From NCBI GenBank assembly GCA_046351595.1, contig JAXLYE010000013.1, positions 1 to 64,000 of the forward strand: a stretch of 64,000 nucleotides of DNA, read 5' to 3'. Below, piece after piece: positions 60,318 to 64,000 of this stretch (within the stretch, counting starts at the first letter, position 1; every line of letters begins with the position of its first letter). The notes under the pieces are model-generated. The model saw nothing but the letters and a program-made list of their open reading frames with translations. It was not told where the DNA came from and did not search any database. The position numbers were made by a program, and so were the translations under genes. This DNA comes from JAXLYE01 sp046351595. GTDB taxonomy: Bacteria; Myxococcota_A; Polyangia; Palsa-1104; JAEUJZ01.

Positions 60318-60503
60318 ATGCCTCGCGAGGCGCAGTACACCGTTCGCAAGCTAATCCTGCTCAGCCCTGAGATGGTCGAGATGATCGACGAGTACAGGCG
60401 CACCCAGAAGCCGCTACCGTCGGAGTCAGAGGCCATCCGCCAGCTGCTGACGCAGAGCCTCGAGCGCGCCTTGAAGAAGGACAAGGCCAAGCGCGGCGGG
60501 TAG
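60318..60503 (+). CDS. Ribbon-helix-helix DNA-binding protein
   Basis: 61 residues. QYTVRKLILLSPEMVEMIDEY then SESEAIRQLLTQSLERAL is the beta strand-helix-helix order of CopG/Arc/MetJ-type repressors, with a basic tail. It would bind as a dimer of dimers. No toxin gene follows at once, so it is more likely a regulator than an antitoxin. The upstream AT-rich repeat is its probable operator. Confidence 0.8.
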   Translation: MPREAQYTVRKLILLSPEMVEMIDEYRRTQKPLPSESEAIRQLLTQSLERALKKDKAKRGG

Positions 60504-60827
60504 CGGCGCCGGCCGCCACGCAGCGCTTCAGGGGTCGGCGGCAGGCCGCAGACCTTGAGGACGCCGAGCTGGCCATCACTGCGCTTGCTTCCAAACTGAA
60601 TCTGTAGAGGTCGCTTTGATAGATGGAGCTGCAGTGGCCTGCGGCACGGTCAGGCCGAGCTAACGGCGGGACGCCGCGTCTGGCTCGCTGGCCGAGCTCG
60701 CTGCTCTTCACGCCACAGTGCGTAGGTAGCCGGTAGACAGCGAGCGCAGGGCCTGTACAGCTCACCCTCTTCCTCGCGCCGCGTCGCAACGAGGACCGCG
60801 AGCTGCGCCGCTGAGCAGACTCTTCTT
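60504..60827. other. Intergenic region
   Basis: 324 bp between two plus-strand genes. A minus-strand GTG frame with CARC (within 60650-60850) overlaps the start of the next gene and is not convincing. I see no RNA or clear operator. Confidence 0.4.
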
Positions 60828-61724
60828 ATGGCGCGCACCCCGCCTGCCCAGGCACCACCTCCGATCCCGGCGGCTGATCTCGCGAGCCTCGTAGACAGCC
60901 ATATCGCCGAGCTGATCGGACACGCCACAAAGAAGACCAAGGTCAAGACCCGAGCGACCCTGCAGGCCCTGCGCCCCCTGCTGGAGGTGCTCGCTCGGGC
61001 GCTCTACCTGCGGCTCGCCGTGTTCGAGTCGCCGTCCTACTTCGAGTGCGAGCACGAAGGGACGGTTGTTGCGAGCGCGCTGGCCCTTCGCGCAGGGCCT
61101 GACGGTGCTCTGGGAGAGCTGCTCGCCCGCAGGCCGTGGCTGCTGCGCAACTTTGGGCAGGGCATCGCGCTGCCGGTGGCCCGCCTGGTGCGCGAGAACA
61201 GCCCCGGCCCGCAGCGCACGCCAGGCACCCGCCTGACGTGGTCGACCCTCGGTGAATGGCTCGCAGTGCGCAACCAGATCCGCAACCGGCCGCCGAGCTC
61301 CGCGAAGAACCGGGCCGAAGTCGAGCACGCGCTGGCGCTCACCCAGGCCATCGTCAACACCGGCACCAGCGAGGAGCTGGCCGCGCTGAAGCGGATCGCG
61401 AATTGGGAAAAAGTAGCTCTCTGGCACGACTGGATTCACCTTGCGTCCCAAGACATCTCGGGCCGGACGCGAGCGCTCGCGAGCACGCTGCGCAAGGTCG
61501 CCGAGCGCGGGCTGCCGGGTGAGGTCAGCTGCGCGCAGCTGGAAGCGCTCGGGTTTGCGAGCGCGACCTCGGCGGCGCATCTCGGGGCGAAGAAGGCAGA
61601 CGACCTGCAGCGGCTGCTGTCGCCCGACCTGCACGTCACGTTCGACGCTGCGCGCTGCACCTTCCGGCTCGTCGAGGCCAAGGGCTGCAGCTGCACCCGC
61701 TGCGCTAGCGCTCGTCCGGCTTGA
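60828..61724 (+). CDS. Hypothetical protein with C-terminal Cys pair
   Basis: 298 residues, soluble, no signal peptide, no recognised domain. The start is Pro-rich; a helical middle (ALRPLLEVLARALYLRLAVFE) is followed by KRIANWEKVALWHDWIHLASQD and a terminal GCSCTRC. It ends overlapping the convergent small gene by 20 bp. Confidence 0.65.
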   Translation: MARTPPAQAPPPIPAADLASLVDSHIAELIGHATKKTKVKTRATLQALRPLLEVLARALYLRLAVFESPSYFECEHEGTVVASALALRAGPDGALGELLARRPWLLRNFGQGIALPVARLVRENSPGPQRTPGTRLTWSTLGEWLAVRNQIRNRPPSSAKNRAEVEHALALTQAIVNTGTSEELAALKRIANWEKVALWHDWIHLASQDISGRTRALASTLRKVAERGLPGEVSCAQLEALGFASATSAAHLGAKKADDLQRLLSPDLHVTFDAARCTFRLVEAKGCSCTRCASARPA

Positions 61725-61887
61725 CCTGGCCCTCGGCCAGTCGGTCCAGCTCGGCCGCGTCCTGCTTCATCGTATCGAGGAGCTGCTCGCCCGGGGCAAG
61801 GTCGGCCGCGGCGCGTCGGGCCTTCAGCTTCTTCACGCCGCTCCAGATGGCGGACAGGGTTCCGCGGACTATCTCCCACCAGCTCAC
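61705..61887 (-). CDS. Small hypothetical protein
   Basis: 60 residues. The start (SWWEIVRGTLSAIWSGVKKL) forms an amphipathic or weakly hydrophobic helix, then a charged helix. Its ATG overlaps the preceding stop (ATGA), so it is coupled to the 61884-62246 gene. A lysis role is possible given size and pairing but unproven. Confidence 0.5.
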   Translation of the reverse strand: MSWWEIVRGTLSAIWSGVKKLKARRAAADLAPGEQLLDTMKQDAAELDRLAEGQVKPDER

Positions 61888-62246
61888 GGAGTGATCCCTC
61901 CTGCCTTGCAGCTCGCTTCGGCCACCGCCGGCAAGGTGTCAGAGGCGATCGCATCGGCGCCTGCGGGCTGGCCCCGCGCTGTGGCCTCTCGCTCGCGCTG
62001 GAGCGCTTCGGCGGCCTGCAAGGCGGCGCGCGAGCACTTCTGCGCTGTGGCGCACCGGCTGCCGTCCTGCTTGCAGGCACGCAGCGCAGCCCGCACGAGA
62101 AGCTGCATCCGCTGCTGCGTGGCCAGCGTGGAGCAGTTCACCAGGCAGAGTAGGAGCACGGCCAGGATCGCGCGGGCGACGTCACGCGCCGCCAGGGGGC
62201 CGTCATCCCCAGCCAGCGCCGCATCCAGCCAGCTCGGATTGACCAT
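61884..62246 (-). CDS. Small membrane or lipoprotein with Cys-rich exterior
   Basis: 120 residues. A hydrophobic segment at about 24-36 (ARAILAVLLLCLVNCS) could be a membrane helix or a late signal with a lipobox-like LVNC. The following part has several Cys (RACKQDGSRC, AQKCSRAAL) and a coiled-coil-like helix. With the overlapping 60-residue gene it resembles a spanin-type pair in arrangement only. Confidence 0.5.
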   Translation of the reverse strand: MVNPSWLDAALAGDDGPLAARDVARAILAVLLLCLVNCSTLATQQRMQLLVRAALRACKQDGSRCATAQKCSRAALQAAEALQREREATARGQPAGADAIASDTLPAVAEASCKAGGITP

Positions 62247-62712
62247 CGAGACCAATCTACCGCTACGTCCGCGCCGGTCGGCCTGCGTGCGAACGGGTCC
62301 GCGGGCCTTTTCAGATGGACACAAATCCGGCTGGCCGTCGAGGACCTGGAGTTCGGATGCTGTGCGGGCAGGGGCTTGGTGAGGTGGCAGCGACGAGAGG
62401 TGGACGCGGGCTCGACCGCAAGCTCCGGCGTTTCCGTGTCCGTGAGGCTGAACACCAGATTCAGGCAGGCCGACTGGTCGAAGCGGCCTGGGCTCACCAG
62501 GCTCCCTGTAGCCGTCCCGCCGGACCCGTCGGCTTCTCGATTGCCCCGGCAGTGCGCAGCCGAGGAGCGCGCCAAGGCGCCAGCGAGACCGTGGTCCGGG
62601 TCCTGGTGCCATCCGCCGGGCGCAGTCGGACAGCCATCAACCGTCGCTGCTACAGGCCCTTGCCAAACTGGAGCGGCTGTTGTGACTATGCGGCCCGCGT
62701 CGGACAGTAAAC
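62247..62712. other. Intergenic region before hsdM
   Basis: 466 bp between divergent genes. Frames of 110-145 codons exist on both strands but have unnatural composition. The 8-mer TCGGACAG, also part of the palindrome at 27796-27842, occurs at 62626 and 62700; this may be chance. No other structure seen. Confidence 0.4.
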
Positions 62713-64000
62713 ATGGCCTCTGATCACAACCACTTCGCGAACCTTATCTGGCAAATCGCCGACCTGCTGCGCGGGCCCTACCGCCCACCGCAGTACGAGC
62801 GCGTCATGCTCCCGATGACCGTGCTCCGCCGCTTCGACTGCGTCCTGGCGCCGACCAAGGACAAGGTCGTAACCGAGCATGAGCGCAGCCGAGGCGGCAA
62901 GCTCACGGGCGATGCGCTCGACACCAAGTTGAACAAGGTCGCAGGGCAGCGCTTCCATAATCGCTCGCCGCTCGACTTCGCGAAGCTCAAGGGCGACCCG
63001 GACAACATCAACAAGCACCTGGTCAGCTACATCAAGGGCTTCTCGGCGAACGTCCAGCGCATCTTCGAGTACTTCGAGTTCGAGACCGAGATCGAGAAGA
63101 TGCACGAGGCGAACATCCTCTACCTCGTGGTCTCGAAGTTCGCCGACGTCGACCTCCACCCGTCGAACGTGCCGAACGAGCAGATGGGGCTCATCTTCGA
63201 GAACCTCATCCGCCGCTTCAACGAGCTCGCGAACGAGACGGCCGGCGATCACTTCACGCCCCGCGAAGTGATCCGCCTCATGGTCAACCTGCTCTTCATC
63301 CACGACGACAAGCTGCTCGCCACGGCGGGCACGGTGCGCAAGCTCCTCGACCCGGCGTGCGGCACGGGCGGCATGCTGGCCGAGGCGCAGCGTTATCTGC
63401 GCGAGCACAACACCGAGGCGAAGCTGTACGCCTACGGGCAGGACTACAACAAGCGCGCCTTCGCCACCGCGGCCTCCGACATGCTCATGAAGGAGGTCAG
63501 CCACAACGGCGGCGGCGACAACGTCCGCTTCGGCGACATCTTCACCGACGACCAGTTCCCGTCCGAAACCTTCGACTACTTCCTGAGCAACCCGCCCTTC
63601 GGCGTCGACTGGAAGAAGCAGCAGAAGGTCGTCGAGGACGAGCACAGGATATTCGGCTTAGGCAAGCGCTTCGGTGCAGGCCTGCCGCGCGTGAACGACG
63701 GATCATTGCTGTTCCTGCAGCACATGTGGAGCAAGCGCGAGGACGTGAAGCCGAAGGAGCACAAGGAGGGCTCGCGGCTCGCGATCGTCTTCTCCGGCTC
63801 GCCCATGTTCACGGGCGGCGCGGGCTCGGGCGAGAGCGAGATCCGCCGGTGGCTCCTCGAGAATGACTGGCTCGAGGCCATCGTCGCGCTGCCCGAGTCG
63901 ATGTTCTACAACACCGGCATCGGCACCTATGTCTGGGTCGTCACCAACCGCAAGGAGAAGCGACGCAAGGGCAAGGTCCAACTCCTCGACGCACGCGACG
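62713..64000 (+). CDS. hsdM: Type I restriction-modification methyltransferase subunit HsdM, partial
   Basis: The first 429 residues, running off the right edge. N-terminal HsdM domain with FANLIWQIADLLRG and VMLPMTVLRRFD, TAGDHFTPREVIRLMV, SAM motif I LLDPACGTGGMLAEA (near 213) and motif IV SNPPFGVDW (near 292). HsdM methylates adenines at sites chosen by HsdS and forms the core of the restriction complex. The usual partners hsdS and hsdR should follow outside the window. Confidence 0.95.
   Translation, partial: MASDHNHFANLIWQIADLLRGPYRPPQYERVMLPMTVLRRFDCVLAPTKDKVVTEHERSRGGKLTGDALDTKLNKVAGQRFHNRSPLDFAKLKGDPDNINKHLVSYIKGFSANVQRIFEYFEFETEIEKMHEANILYLVVSKFADVDLHPSNVPNEQMGLIFENLIRRFNELANETAGDHFTPREVIRLMVNLLFIHDDKLLATAGTVRKLLDPACGTGGMLAEAQRYLREHNTEAKLYAYGQDYNKRAFATAASDMLMKEVSHNGGGDNVRFGDIFTDDQFPSETFDYFLSNPPFGVDWKKQQKVVEDEHRIFGLGKRFGAGLPRVNDGSLLFLQHMWSKREDVKPKEHKEGSRLAIVFSGSPMFTGGAGSGESEIRRWLLENDWLEAIVALPESMFYNTGIGTYVWVVTNRKEKRRKGKVQLLDARD

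Larger units (their letters stand above)
19228..64000. mobile_element. Integrated element (prophage-like), right end not in window
   Basis: The span is supported by the interrupted kinase and adjacent tyrosine recombinase at its left edge, by a change from housekeeping to mostly unrecognised genes, by P1-like antirestriction genes, candidate wall hydrolases and small membrane proteins, and by patches of lower GC (30.5-31.2 and 55.7-57.1 kb). No terminase, portal, tail, relaxase or conjugation gene is visible. Whether hsdM at the right edge belongs to the element or to flanking chromosome cannot be decided here. Confidence 0.7.

Noticed and set aside
60650..60850. Minus-strand small gene with a CxxC pair and GTG start
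   Set aside because: It overlaps the start and ribosome region of the plus-strand gene at 60828 and has no ribosome site.
62247..62712. Frames of 110-145 codons on both strands before hsdM
   Set aside because: Composition is unlike protein and no start signals are present.
19228..64000. CRISPR array, tRNA or rRNA gene in the element
   Set aside because: I saw no regularly spaced direct repeats of CRISPR type and no cloverleaf or rRNA-like sequence; the insertion is in a kinase gene, not a tRNA.

Overview
The window is GC-rich and reads as a chromosome of a large-genome myxobacterium-like organism (Myxococcota). The evidence is a Ser/Thr protein kinase with a long Ala/Pro/Lys tail, a PilZ-TM-PEGA protein, several large lipoproteins with Gly-rich or beta-propeller bodies, two unlinked histidine kinases and strong GC bias at third codon positions. 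The assignment is inference from gene content only.

Positions 1 to about 19,230 are ordinary chromosome. They hold a crotonase-family enzyme (cut by the left edge), an alpha/beta hydrolase, an FKBP prolyl isomerase, an amidohydrolase lipoprotein, a PilZ/PEGA protein, a gamma-glutamyltranspeptidase, a membrane histidine kinase overlapping plsY, a zinc-ribbon protein, a large lipoprotein, a second histidine kinase, a beta-propeller lipoprotein and the C-terminal two thirds of a protein kinase.

That kinase is cut at its hinge strand. Directly against the break, in the same reading frame and strand, ends a tyrosine recombinase (19,237-20,706). From there to the right edge the sequence looks like one integrated element, at least 44 kb long, whose right end lies outside the window. 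Its left part (20.9-27.7 kb) is regulatory: an HTH protein fused to an EgtD-like methyltransferase fold, a zinc-ribbon/HTH protein, and, divergent from the latter, an XRE-HTH/GGDEF fusion with an intact GGEEF motif and RxxD inhibitory site. These sit beside clustered operator-like repeats and a 47-bp near-perfect palindrome.

The middle (28-38 kb) has a four-gene operon of unknown function, a large lysozyme-like protein with a partner lipoprotein, two related zinc-finger proteins, a coiled-coil protein coupled to a J-domain protein, a frameshifted HEAT-repeat gene and some genes of lower GC. From 38.1 to 55.3 kb eighteen closely packed plus-strand genes form one apparent operon. It encodes many small membrane-anchored proteins, a PLAT domain, duplicated tail-fibre-like beta-domain proteins, a SleB-like hydrolase candidate, a 1,768-residue DarB-like methylase-helicase and a DdrB/ParB-like protein.

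The right part carries a low-GC dGTPase (a family with known antiviral members), a CHAP/NlpC-like hydrolase, small membrane proteins, a ribbon-helix-helix regulator and the start of a type I restriction-modification hsdM. I see no terminase, portal, tail, relaxase or type IV secretion gene in the window. Together, the phage P1-like antirestriction pair, three candidate wall hydrolases and the many small membrane proteins suggest a prophage-derived or tailless, possibly membrane-containing, temperate element. That is a hypothesis; the missing right end could change it.
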